A DNA stretch of 59,521 nucleotides from Nocardia carnea (lineage in GTDB: Bacteria; Actinomycetota; Actinomycetes; Mycobacteriales; Mycobacteriaceae): positions 1-59,521 of the forward strand of contig NZ_JARWPM010000427.1 of the NCBI RefSeq assembly GCF_029869215.1, given 5' to 3'. Each line of letters begins with the position of its first letter. Position 1 is the stretch's first letter. Positions 50,036 to 57,967 of the stretch are shown here, in pieces. The notes below the pieces were generated by a model. That model did no database searches and was not told where the DNA came from. It was given only the letters and a program-made list of their open reading frames with translations. The position numbers and the translations under genes were made by a program.

Positions 50036-51859
50036 GTGAGTACAGTACGTTTCGACACCCTGCCCGCCGCGTTCCAGCACACCGCCGCCGTGGACCCGGC
50101 CGCCGTCGCACTTCGCACCCCGGGCGATACCCGGACGCTGACCTGGGGTGAATATGCCCGGCAGGTCCGCGAATTCGCCGCCGGGCTCGCCGCGCTCGGC
50201 GTAGGCCGCGGTGACACGGTCGCCTTGATGATGGGTAACCGGCCGGACTTCTATCCGCTCGAGGTGGCCGCTCAGCACCTCGGCGCGACCTCCTTCTCCG
50301 TGTACAACACCCTGCCGCCCGGGCAACTCGGCTATGTACTCGGTAATGCCGGTGCGCGGGTGGTGATCTGCGAACCGCGGTATGTCACGCGGTTGCGCGA
50401 ATGCGGGGCTGAACTCGAGCATCTGATCTGCCTCGACGACGCTCCGGAGGGGACGCTGCCCGTAGCAGGATTGCGCACCGCGGGCGCGCCGGATTTCGAT
50501 TTCGACGCGGCCTGGCGGGCCGTCCGCCCCGGCGATGTGGCGACGCTGATCTACACCTCCGGCACCACCGGCGCCCCGAAGGGTGTGGAAACCACCCATG
50601 CGAATCTGCTGTTCCAGGTCTACGGGATCGCCGAGGTGCTCGGTATCGAATTCGGCGACACCATCACCTCGTATATGCCTTCGGCGCATATCGCCGACCG
50701 GCTCACCGCGCTCTACGCACAGGAGGTACTCGGCGTCCAGGTGACCTGTGTAGCGGACCCGGCGGGTATCGCGGCGGCCCTGGCCGACCTACATCCGACC
50801 ATCTGGGGCGCGGTACCCCGGGTATGGGAGAAAATCCGGGCCGCCATCGAGTCGAAGGTGGCCGCCGAACCCGATTCCGACCGCCGCGCGGCCCTGCAGT
50901 GGGCCTTGTCGCTGGCCGTCACCCGCGGCGAATACGCGTTGTCCGGCCGGGAGATGCCGGCCGACACGGCCGCCGAGTGGGACCGTGCCGACGAACTGGT
51001 CCTGCGCGGTCTGCGGGCGGCGCTGGGGTTCGACCGGATGCGCTGGGCGATGTCGGGCGCCGCGCCGATCCCGCCGGCCACGCTGGGCTTCTTCGCCGGG
51101 CTCGGGATCCCCATCACCGAGATCTGGGGAATGTCGGAACTGTCCTGTATCTGTACGGTCAGCCATCCGCGGGACGCCCGGCTCGGCACTGTCGGCACCC
51201 TGTTGCCGGGCATGCAGGCGCGTACCGCGCCCGACGGCGAGCTCCAGGTCCGCGGGCCGCTGGTGATGAAGGGGTATCGCGGTCTGCCGAACAAAACCGC
51301 CGAGACGATCGACGCCGACGGCTGGTTGTCCACCGGCGATATCGTGACCGTCGACGCCGACGGCTACTTCACCGTCGTCGACCGCAAGAAGGACATCATC
51401 ATCAATGCGTCCGGTAAGAACATGTCGCCGACGCATATCGAGAACACCGTCGAGGCGGCCACGCCGCTCATCGGTGCCGTGGCGGTGATCGGCGACGGCC
51501 GCCCCTACAACACCGCACTGGTCGTCCTCGACGCCGAAACCGCCGGCCCCTACGCTGCCCGGCACGGACTTCCCGATGCCTCGCCCGCCACGCTCGCCGC
51601 CGAACCCACGGTGCTGGCCGCGATCGAAGCGGGTATCGCCGCCGGGAACGCGCAACTGGCCCGGGTGGAACAGATCAAACGTTTCACCGTTCTGCCGGTC
51701 TTCTGGGAGCCCGGCGGCGACGAGATAACGCTCACCATGAAACTGAAACGCACCGTGGTGGCCGAGAAGTACGCCGACCGGATCGCCGATCTCTACCGCG
51801 CCTCCCCGCCCGCCGAGGTACGCGAACCCGCGGCCGAGCCGGTGCCGGCGGGGGAATAG
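50036..51859 (+). CDS. Long-chain acyl-CoA synthetase (FadD11/FadD15-type)
   Basis: A 607-residue AMP-forming acyl-CoA ligase. The ATP/AMP loop YTSGTTGAPKGV is at residues 173-184, EIWGMSELS and DGWLSTGDIVTVDADGYF follow, and the C-terminal DRKKDIIINASGKN lies before the hinge. It activates a fatty acid to acyl-CoA. At 607 residues it belongs with the longer FadD11/15 group rather than the shorter FadD13 of the mymA operon. The start is a GTG at 50036. It ends the operon and is followed by a bidirectional hairpin. Confidence 0.92.
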   Translation: MSTVRFDTLPAAFQHTAAVDPAAVALRTPGDTRTLTWGEYARQVREFAAGLAALGVGRGDTVALMMGNRPDFYPLEVAAQHLGATSFSVYNTLPPGQLGYVLGNAGARVVICEPRYVTRLRECGAELEHLICLDDAPEGTLPVAGLRTAGAPDFDFDAAWRAVRPGDVATLIYTSGTTGAPKGVETTHANLLFQVYGIAEVLGIEFGDTITSYMPSAHIADRLTALYAQEVLGVQVTCVADPAGIAAALADLHPTIWGAVPRVWEKIRAAIESKVAAEPDSDRRAALQWALSLAVTRGEYALSGREMPADTAAEWDRADELVLRGLRAALGFDRMRWAMSGAAPIPPATLGFFAGLGIPITEIWGMSELSCICTVSHPRDARLGTVGTLLPGMQARTAPDGELQVRGPLVMKGYRGLPNKTAETIDADGWLSTGDIVTVDADGYFTVVDRKKDIIINASGKNMSPTHIENTVEAATPLIGAVAVIGDGRPYNTALVVLDAETAGPYAARHGLPDASPATLAAEPTVLAAIEAGIAAGNAQLARVEQIKRFTVLPVFWEPGGDEITLTMKLKRTVVAEKYADRIADLYRASPPAEVREPAAEPVPAGE

Positions 51860-51867
51860 GACCGACC

Positions 51868-51898
51868 GCCGGGGCGCGATCGTGTACCGCTCCCCGGC
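51868..51898. terminator. Bidirectional terminator hairpin
   Basis: GCCGGGGCG pairs with CGCTCCCCGGC with one bulge, around a loop that is AT-mixed. It lies between the fadD and Roadblock genes, which converge here with a 45-base gap. Confidence 0.65.
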
Positions 51899-51904
51899 AC
51901 CGGG

Positions 51905-52276
51905 TCACACCTCGAGGTCTTCTTCGATACCGCGCAGCTTGTGCCGGGCCAGGGCGAGGTTCGCGCGGCTCCGGTCGAGCGCGAGATAGAGGAACAGGCC
52001 CTTCGATTTCCGGCCGGTCATCGGCCGGATGAGATGGTATTGGGCGCTGAGCGTGATGAGGATGTCCTCGATATCCTCCTGCAGTCCCAGCTGTTCGATG
52101 GTGCGCAGTTTCGCCCGCACCACCTCGGTGTTACCGGCGGCGGCGACGTGCAGGTCCAGCGATTTCGAACTGCCGAGCATCCCCAGCGCCATACCGCTGT
52201 TGTAGTCGACGACGGCCGCGCCGACGGCGCCGTCGATCGACATCATGTCTTTGAGTGCCAAGTCCATATCGGACAC
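51905..52276 (-). CDS. Roadblock/LC7 domain protein, third in the cluster
   Basis: A 123-residue single-domain Roadblock/LC7 protein, most similar to MglB-like regulators. The order is helix, the beta-hairpin AVGAAVVDYNSG, helix, then IEDILITLSAQYHLIRPM and FLYLALDRSRANLALARHKL. Such proteins form dimers and bind small GTPases; none is encoded here. The GTG at 52276 has GAGAGGAAA 8 bases upstream, better placed than for the ATG at 52267. It is the last gene of the cluster, 20 bases after the second Roadblock protein. Confidence 0.88.
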   Translation of the reverse strand: MSDMDLALKDMMSIDGAVGAAVVDYNSGMALGMLGSSKSLDLHVAAAGNTEVVRAKLRTIEQLGLQEDIEDILITLSAQYHLIRPMTGRKSKGLFLYLALDRSRANLALARHKLRGIEEDLEV

Positions 52277-52296
52277 AGGTGTTTCCTCTCGATGGG

Positions 52297-52770
52297 TTAT
52301 CCGGATCTTCCGTTGGGTCTGCCGGTTTCGCGGGCGGTACCCGCCAGGTGCCCGGCGATCCTGCGCGCGGCGGGCCGTGATTCGAGATGCAGCCGGCCGA
52401 TGTTCACGTCCGGGTCCGCGAGGACGGTGAGCGATGCCCAGCCCGCCGCGTAGATGACGACGTGCCCGTGCGAACCGTCCACCACCACCTCCTGGAAGCC
52501 GCCGCCGTGTGCCACACCGGCGATCCGGTCGGACAGCGACAGCTGCGCCGCGGCGAGCGCGGCCATGCCGGTGGGCTCGATCCGGCCGGGCAGATCATGA
52601 GTGACCAGCAGGCCGTCGCTGGAAGCGACCAGCGCCCCGACCAGACCGGGAACCCGGGACCGTAGCCCCGCCAGCTCCGCGTCCACCGCCGGGTTCGGTG
52701 CGAGTTCGGGCATCGGCACCTTGGTCAACCTTCCCATCAAATCGCCGAGCAATTTCCTGCGCGCCGTCAC
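52297..52770 (-). CDS. Roadblock/LC7 domain protein, second in the cluster
   Basis: A 157-residue protein with a basic N-terminal extension (about 1-35) and a Roadblock/LC7 domain (about 36-140). VGALVASSDGLLVTHDLPG and VVVDGSHGHVVIYAAG are the typical hairpin and strand regions. The extension could mediate partner binding. The start is a GTG at 52770 that overlaps the upstream DUF4388/winged-helix gene by 4 bases, so they are translationally coupled. Confidence 0.85.
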   Translation of the reverse strand: MTARRKLLGDLMGRLTKVPMPELAPNPAVDAELAGLRSRVPGLVGALVASSDGLLVTHDLPGRIEPTGMAALAAAQLSLSDRIAGVAHGGGFQEVVVDGSHGHVVIYAAGWASLTVLADPDVNIGRLHLESRPAARRIAGHLAGTARETGRPNGRSG

Positions 52771-53561
52771 GCGAGTTCCTCCAGCGCCGAACGGAGCCGC
52801 AGCAGTAGGTCCTGATCCACCGGCTCCCAGTCGCCGTCTTCGGGCACCGGCACCGGCTGTCGCACCCGTCGTCGTAGCCCCGGCTCGGCCGCGTGCCGGA
52901 GCGCGCCGGCCGGCCGGCGGTCATCCGGCGAACGCGGCTGTGCCGGCGGTTCGATCAGGCCTGCCGCGGTGAGGTCGCGTACCGCCTCCAGGCAGCCGTA
53001 CGCGGTACGCCCGAGATCCCGGGCGATTCCGGTTACGCTGCGCCGGGTATCGGCCGCGGCCAGCACTTCGGCTTGACTTCCGGTGAGCACGATCCGGTTA
53101 CGCCGCACCCGGCGCACCGGCACCACGGCCGCCCGGTCGACCAGCTGGGCCGGCCACGGTCCGGACTCCGGGTCCCCGCGCCGGGCGCATTCCCGCACCA
53201 GCGTCCGCGGCCGGATATGGCATACCGGGGCGAGCCAGTGCGGCGGCGCGGGCCGGAATTCGGGGACGACCGGTGCGGACAGCAGAAAGTAGGCGGCATC
53301 GAACACCGAGAGCAGCGCGAGGGTTTCGAGTAGCGGGCGGCCGAGGACGGTGGCGGGATCGCCGCCGGCGGCACGCTGCCAATCGTCGGCGCTGGCGACC
53401 CCGGCTTCCACGGCGAGCCGGTCGAGCCCGGTGGTGCGACGGCATTCGGCGGAGGCGATGGCACCGCCGGCGAGATGGAACACCCCGTCGCCCGCGTGCA
53501 GCATCCCGGTGCTTCCCTCGTCTTCCAGGCGACGCAGCTCGTCCGCGAGCTCAATCCCCAT
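52767..53561 (-). CDS. DUF4388/PATAN-like and winged-helix protein
   Basis: A 264-residue protein I place only partly. The N-terminal part (GSTGMLHAGDGVFHLAGGAIASAECR, residues about 17-42) looks like a PATAN/DUF4388 domain, often found with response regulators and Roadblock proteins. The C-terminal part has a winged-helix-like segment (QAEVLAAADTRRSVTGIARDLGRTAYGCLEAVRDLTAAGLI) and a basic tail. It probably bridges signalling to DNA or to other Roadblock proteins. It overlaps the genes on both sides (11 and 4 bases). The ATG at 53561 was chosen because the first helix starts there. Confidence 0.72.
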   Translation of the reverse strand: MGIELADELRRLEDEGSTGMLHAGDGVFHLAGGAIASAECRRTTGLDRLAVEAGVASADDWQRAAGGDPATVLGRPLLETLALLSVFDAAYFLLSAPVVPEFRPAPPHWLAPVCHIRPRTLVRECARRGDPESGPWPAQLVDRAAVVPVRRVRRNRIVLTGSQAEVLAAADTRRSVTGIARDLGRTAYGCLEAVRDLTAAGLIEPPAQPRSPDDRRPAGALRHAAEPGLRRRVRQPVPVPEDGDWEPVDQDLLLRLRSALEELA

Positions 53562-53970
53562 GACCGCCCTCGGCCGGTTCCGTCGCATCCTCGTCCCCGG
53601 TCAGTTCCGCGAGGATGCCGCGCAGCCGGAATCGGGCCATCGCCAGATTGCCGGAATCCTCGTCGAACAGGACGTGCACGAACAGCCGGCCCTCGAAATC
53701 ACCGCGCACCAGGTCGATCAGGTGGTAGCCGCCGCTGCCGCAGACGATGATCTCGGTGATGTCGTCATCGCTCCCCCCGGTCGCGAGTGCGGGGCAACCC
53801 AGCACCGCGCGCACGACATCCGTTGTCGTCGCCGCGTCCTCGTGCTGGTCGACCAGCTCGTGACGTCCGGCCCCGGCGACCGCCAGCCCGCTCGCCCCGT
53901 CGACCAACGTCACACTGCGCGCCCCCGGGATGTCCATGATTCGTTCCAGACATCCATCGATACCGATCAC
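53551..53970 (-). CDS. Roadblock/LC7 domain protein, first in the cluster
   Basis: A 139-residue Roadblock/LC7 protein with an acidic, Glu/Gly-rich tail (EDATEPAEGGHGD). ARSVTLVDGASGLAVAGAG and VCGSGGYHLIDLVRGDFEG are the strand regions, and FVHVLFDEDSGNLAMARFRL the final helix. It heads the operon. The start is a GTG at 53970; an in-frame ATG at 53937 would remove the first helix. It overlaps the next gene by 11 bases. Likely a dimerising scaffold, partner unknown. Confidence 0.85.
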   Translation of the reverse strand: MIGIDGCLERIMDIPGARSVTLVDGASGLAVAGAGRHELVDQHEDAATTTDVVRAVLGCPALATGGSDDDITEIIVCGSGGYHLIDLVRGDFEGRLFVHVLFDEDSGNLAMARFRLRGILAELTGDEDATEPAEGGHGD

Positions 53971-54009
53971 TGTGTCTTTGCCCGTTCGAGAGTGTTTCAG
54001 ATTGCTGAG

Positions 54010-54039
54010 ACACTACACAGACCTTGCGAAATATGTCAT
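54010..54039 (-). promoter_or_regulatory. Possible promoter of the Roadblock cluster
   Basis: On the minus strand ATGACA (54039-54034) and TAGTGT (54015-54010) are separated by 18 bases and resemble -35 and -10 elements in a clearly AT-rich island. The transcript would start about 33 bases before the GTG at 53970. Inferred only. Confidence 0.4.
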
Positions 54040-54262
54040 GCGAACGCAGGAGTGCGTCCGAAGTGCGCCACCCCCGGCCCGAAGCGCGCCCGGGCACGAC
54101 AACTTCACGGCGCCCCGAAAGGTAGCGGTCGACGGCGTTCAGCAGGGCAGAATCGTCAATTCCGGTGCCCGTGCCGTTTCGCGCCGACCGGCGCCCGCGC
54201 GGTGCCGGATTCGTACCGCACCGCGTGCTCGATCGCGGGCAGGGGCCCGGACCGGCCGCAGA

Positions 54263-54916
54263 TCAGCCCGGAGGCGGCTGTGCCGGCCGGTCACCGATCC
54301 GCGCCGCGAGGAGCGGTACACCGGGCCCGGTGAGTTCCCCGGTGATTCCGCGCCGTCCGGCCATCGCCAGGAGAAGCGCTTCCGCCGGTCCGTGCACCTC
54401 GGCACCACGACCATGCGACCAGTCCAGATCCGTTGCCGACAACCGCAGTCCGCGGATCCGGCGCCCGGCGCCGAGCCGTGGATTCCCGGGCGTCCGCGTC
54501 AGCACATAGTGCAGCCGGTCCGGGGGAACCACACGCGGCAGCCCGAGCGGCCGGCGGATGTCCTGATGATGGATCAATCCGTCGACGAGGGCGATCATCC
54601 CGCCGAAACCCGCTGTCAGTCCGCGGGGTTGCCGGTGCCGGCGAAAGAATTCCAGCAGTTCGTCCACGTGGAGCGCCCGGAATTCGTCGACGCCGACCTC
54701 ATTGGCATGCACGATACGGCCTTTGACGAACCGTGCGGCCAGACCGCGGGCGTCCAGGTGGTCGTAGCTGACCATATGAGCCACCACATCACGTACCCGC
54801 CAGCCCGCACACAGGCTCGGGGCCTCCCACTGCGGGGGTGTCAATGTCGCCAGCAGTGCGGCGATGTCCTCGCGTTCGGCACGAGCCATATCCATGACGT
54901 TCACAGGTGTTCTCAT
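54263..54916 (-). CDS. Maleylpyruvate isomerase-family mycothiol-dependent enzyme
   Basis: A 217-residue DinB-fold protein of the mycothiol-dependent maleylpyruvate isomerase family. Metal-ligating histidines are visible in VRDVVAHMVSYDH and LIHHQDIRRPLGLP, with a conserved PSLCAGWRVRD near residue 35. These enzymes use mycothiol as cofactor for isomerisation or detoxification; the actual substrate is unknown. It overlaps the sigma factor stop by 4 bases (ATGA), so it is part of that sigma factor operon. Mycothiol dependence agrees with mshA in this window. Confidence 0.85.
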   Translation of the reverse strand: MRTPVNVMDMARAEREDIAALLATLTPPQWEAPSLCAGWRVRDVVAHMVSYDHLDARGLAARFVKGRIVHANEVGVDEFRALHVDELLEFFRRHRQPRGLTAGFGGMIALVDGLIHHQDIRRPLGLPRVVPPDRLHYVLTRTPGNPRLGAGRRIRGLRLSATDLDWSHGRGAEVHGPAEALLLAMAGRRGITGELTGPGVPLLAARIGDRPAQPPPG

Positions 54917-56124
54917 TCCGTCTCCGGCGCCGGGTGCCGGCGCAGCCGGTTTTCCAATAGCGCTTGTTCGGCCGGGTTCCGGGTCAGCGCGAGCGCCTGC
55001 CGGTCGGCGGCCTCGGCCTCCTCGGTGCGGCCGAGTTCCCGGAGCAGCTCGGCCCGGGTGGCGTGCATCAGGTGGTAGCCGGCCAATTGCCCGGCGAGCT
55101 CGTCCACGCCGGCCAGGGCCGCCGCCGGCCCGTCGAGCCGGGCGCGGGCTATCGCCTGCTGTAACCGGACCACCGGCGAGGGTGTCATCGCGGCCAGCAG
55201 TTCGTAGAGAACCACGATCTGTGCCCAGTCGGTGGCGGCCCAGTCCGGCGCCTCGGCATGACAGGCCACGATCGCCGCCTGCACCTGATACGGGCCCGGA
55301 CGCCGCAGCCGGCCGGCGGCGAACAGCAGGTCGATCGCCCGCCCGATGAGATCATGATCCCACCGGGCGCGGTCCTGATCGCGCAGCAGCACGATCCGGC
55401 CCGCACTGTCGAAGCGCGCCGCTTCGCGCGCCCGGTGCAGCCGGATGAGCGCGAGCAGACCCATCACTTCCGGTTCCCCGGGCAGCAGCCGGTCCAGCAG
55501 GGCGGCCAGCCATTCGGCATCGGCGGCCAGATCGGGATCACCGGCCGTTTCGGTGGCCAGGTAGCCCTCGTTGAACAACAGGTAGATGACGGCGAGTACC
55601 TCGTCCAGGCGTTCGGCGAGTTCGGCGTCCGTCGGGGTGCGGAAAGGGATCCCCGCCTGCGATATCTTGCGCTTGGCCCGGGTGATGCGCTGTCCGGCGG
55701 TACTTTCCGAGACCAGGAACGCCTTCGCCAGCTGCCGGGTGTCCAATCCGCACACCATCCGCAGCGTCAGCGCCACCTGCGCCTCACGGGAGAGCGCGGG
55801 ATGACAGCAGATGAACATCAGCCGCAGCCGGTCGTCGGTTTCCGGGTGCACCGGCCACCGCAGCTGCCGGAGTTTGTCGCGATAGTTGGCCTCCCGGCGC
55901 AGGATGTCCAGACCGCGGCGGCGGGCGACGGTGAACAGCCAGGCCTGCGGGTCGTCCGGCACACCGTCGGCGGGCCAGCTACGCAGCGCCTTCTCCACCG
56001 CGTCGGATACCAGATCCTCCGCGGCGGCGAAGTCACCGAGCAGGGTCACCAGCGACGAGGCCAGCCGGCTGCCGTGCTCGCGCAGCACGCCGGCGAGCAC
56101 CCGGCCGGGGTCGGCGCCGGTCAC
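54913..56124 (-). CDS. ECF42-type RNA polymerase sigma factor
   Basis: A 403-residue sigma factor, much longer than standard ECF factors. Sigma-2 is at about residues 15-85 (FAAAEDLVSDAVEKAL), sigma-4 at about 105-165 (CGLDTRQLAKAFLVSESTAGQRI), and a long C-terminal helical DUF6596 region (LIRLHRAREAARFDSAG, then helical repeats) follows. This layout defines the ECF42 group, which lacks a classical anti-sigma factor and is coupled to DGPF/YCII proteins. The GTG start at 56124 overlaps the YCII stop codon (GTGA). The C-terminal region probably controls activity. Confidence 0.9.
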   Translation of the reverse strand: MTGADPGRVLAGVLREHGSRLASSLVTLLGDFAAAEDLVSDAVEKALRSWPADGVPDDPQAWLFTVARRRGLDILRREANYRDKLRQLRWPVHPETDDRLRLMFICCHPALSREAQVALTLRMVCGLDTRQLAKAFLVSESTAGQRITRAKRKISQAGIPFRTPTDAELAERLDEVLAVIYLLFNEGYLATETAGDPDLAADAEWLAALLDRLLPGEPEVMGLLALIRLHRAREAARFDSAGRIVLLRDQDRARWDHDLIGRAIDLLFAAGRLRRPGPYQVQAAIVACHAEAPDWAATDWAQIVVLYELLAAMTPSPVVRLQQAIARARLDGPAAALAGVDELAGQLAGYHLMHATRAELLRELGRTEEAEAADRQALALTRNPAEQALLENRLRRHPAPETE

Positions 56125-56465
56125 ATCAGAACCGGGCGGATCTCCACCAGGGGGCAACCCGGCCAGGTACGGGCCATGGCGAGCGCTTCGTCGAGGTCGG
56201 CGACCTCCACCTCCACATAGCCGCTGACGACCTCCTTCCCTTCGACAAAGGGGCCGTCGGTGACCAGCGGGCCGGCGGCGGCGTCGAGCCGGACCGTGGT
56301 CGCGGTATCGGCGCCGGCGAGTTTGCGGTTGTGCAGGATCTTGTCGCCGTATTCGGCCAGCCATGCCTGCACCCGGGCGAACCCCTGCTCACGCGCGGGT
56401 TCCTCCATGGCTTCCCAATCCTTCTCCCACTGCTCGGTCTCACAGAACATCAGCACGTATTTCAT
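56121..56465 (-). CDS. YCII/DGPF domain protein
   Basis: A 114-residue YCII-related protein with the diagnostic DGPF motif in VTDGPFVEGKEVVSGY. It starts MKYVLMFCETEQWEKDW, typical of the family. DGPF proteins are encoded with ECF42 sigma factors and are targets of their regulation; their biochemical function is unknown, though the ferredoxin-like fold suggests small-molecule binding. AAGGAGGTGG precedes the ATG. It heads the sigma factor operon. Confidence 0.9.
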   Translation of the reverse strand: MKYVLMFCETEQWEKDWEAMEEPAREQGFARVQAWLAEYGDKILHNRKLAGADTATTVRLDAAAGPLVTDGPFVEGKEVVSGYVEVEVADLDEALAMARTWPGCPLVEIRPVLM

Positions 56466-56625
56466 GCTCGACCACCTCCTTCACCCATTAGACGATCGGC
56501 GGTGCCCGGATTCCGACACAGCGGCGGAATCAGCGGTTCCAATGTGAACACGCGTCAGCATCCAGCGCGCGCGGCCCGGTCTCCGGCCGGGAGACCCGTG
56601 CAGCCCCGAGCGCGAACCGTCCGGG

Positions 56626-57753
56626 TCAGCCGCCGGGGAGGCCGAGATAGGCGGTGAGTTCGGCGGCCGCCGCACGACCGGCCCGGTTCGCGCCGATGGT
56701 GCTGGCCGACGGCCCGTACCCGATCAAATGGATCCGCGGATCCGCCGCGACCCGGGTCGCCGACCGGCCGGTCATGGTGATCCCGCCGCCGGGCCCCCGC
56801 AGCCCCAGCGGCGCCAGATGATCGAGGGCGCTGCGGAACCCGGTGGCCGACAGGATCACCTGCGCGGGCTGAAATCGGCCGTCGGCCCAGCGCACTCCGC
56901 CGGGCTCGATATGGTCGAACATCGGTAGCCGATGCAGGACGCCGCGGTCCCGGGCGGCGCGCAGGCGTTCGGTCAACGGCAACCCGGTCACCGAGACTAC
57001 CGAACCGGGTGGTAAGCCGCGACGTACCCGGTCCTCCACGATCGCCACCGCCCGCCGGCCGGCGTCCTCGTCGAAGGGTTCGGCCCGGAACACGGGTTCG
57101 GAGCGGGTCACCCAGGTCGTGGTGGTCACCCGGGAGATCTCGTCGAGCAACTGGACCGCCGAGATTCCGCCACCGACCACCACGACGTGCTGTCCGGCGA
57201 ATTCCTCCGCCGTCCGGTAATCCCGGGTATGCAGCAGGCGGCCGGCGAAAACCTCGGCTCCCCGGTAATGCGGCACGAAGGGCCGTTCCCAGGTCCCGGT
57301 GCCGTTGATGAGGCCGCGCACCCGCAGCGTGCCGGCGTGGTCGGTTTCGGCGTGCAGTAGTCCGTCGCGTTCGCTGCGGTCGCAGACCACGCGGACGGTG
57401 ACCGGCCGGCGCACCCGCAGCTCGAAATGCTCCTCATACCGCCGGTAGTAGTACGGAACAGCCGTCGCCGCCGGGACATCGGCGGGCTCGGTCCCCGCGG
57501 CATTGTCCGGCAGGTTCGTGGCGAAGGACATCCCGGGCAGATCGTGCACCCGGTTCACGGTGCTCAGCGTGAGTGACGGCCACCGGAACTGCCAGGCGCC
57601 ACCGGGCCCCGGAGCGTGATCCACGATGAGGAAATCACGGCCGGGAACCAGCCCGCGCCGGCGCAGGTGATATCCGGCCGACAGTCCGGACTGTCCGGCA
57701 CCGATCACCAGGATCTGAAAATCCGGACGGGCCGGGTCCGACTCGATCGCCAT
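56626..57753 (-). CDS. CzcO-like NAD(P)/FAD flavoprotein monooxygenase
   Basis: A 375-residue flavin-containing protein related to CzcO/TrkA-like monooxygenases. FAD motif VIGAGQSGLSAGYHL is at the N-terminus, and a second Rossmann motif VVVVGGGISAVQLL is in the middle. The Baeyer-Villiger fingerprint is absent. The substrate is unknown; some relatives oxidise N or S atoms. The ATG at 57753 is used; an upstream in-frame TTG at 57762 is less likely. It is divergent from the lipase at 57968. Confidence 0.85.
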   Translation of the reverse strand: MAIESDPARPDFQILVIGAGQSGLSAGYHLRRRGLVPGRDFLIVDHAPGPGGAWQFRWPSLTLSTVNRVHDLPGMSFATNLPDNAAGTEPADVPAATAVPYYYRRYEEHFELRVRRPVTVRVVCDRSERDGLLHAETDHAGTLRVRGLINGTGTWERPFVPHYRGAEVFAGRLLHTRDYRTAEEFAGQHVVVVGGGISAVQLLDEISRVTTTTWVTRSEPVFRAEPFDEDAGRRAVAIVEDRVRRGLPPGSVVSVTGLPLTERLRAARDRGVLHRLPMFDHIEPGGVRWADGRFQPAQVILSATGFRSALDHLAPLGLRGPGGGITMTGRSATRVAADPRIHLIGYGPSASTIGANRAGRAAAAELTAYLGLPGG

Positions 57754-57967
57754 GATCGCCAAGGCTAGTCCCGGCCTGCCCCGCCGATGTCCGGCCGGAA
57801 CCGGTATCGCGTCCCGGACCGTCCGGGCCGCCCAGAACGATGATCAACTTCCGGCCGGAGCATGTTACTGTCCGGTAAGTCCCAGACGTGCGGTACATCA
57901 CGTCCTGCCCGATCTGTGACCGGCACCGGACGCAGACGTCCGGGCGGATTCGCACGGAGAGTTATCG

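Noticed and set aside
55258..56220. Plus-strand open frame over the sigma factor
   Set aside because: It is antisense to the sigma factor gene and rich in Arg, Gly, Gln and Pro, as usual for shadows.
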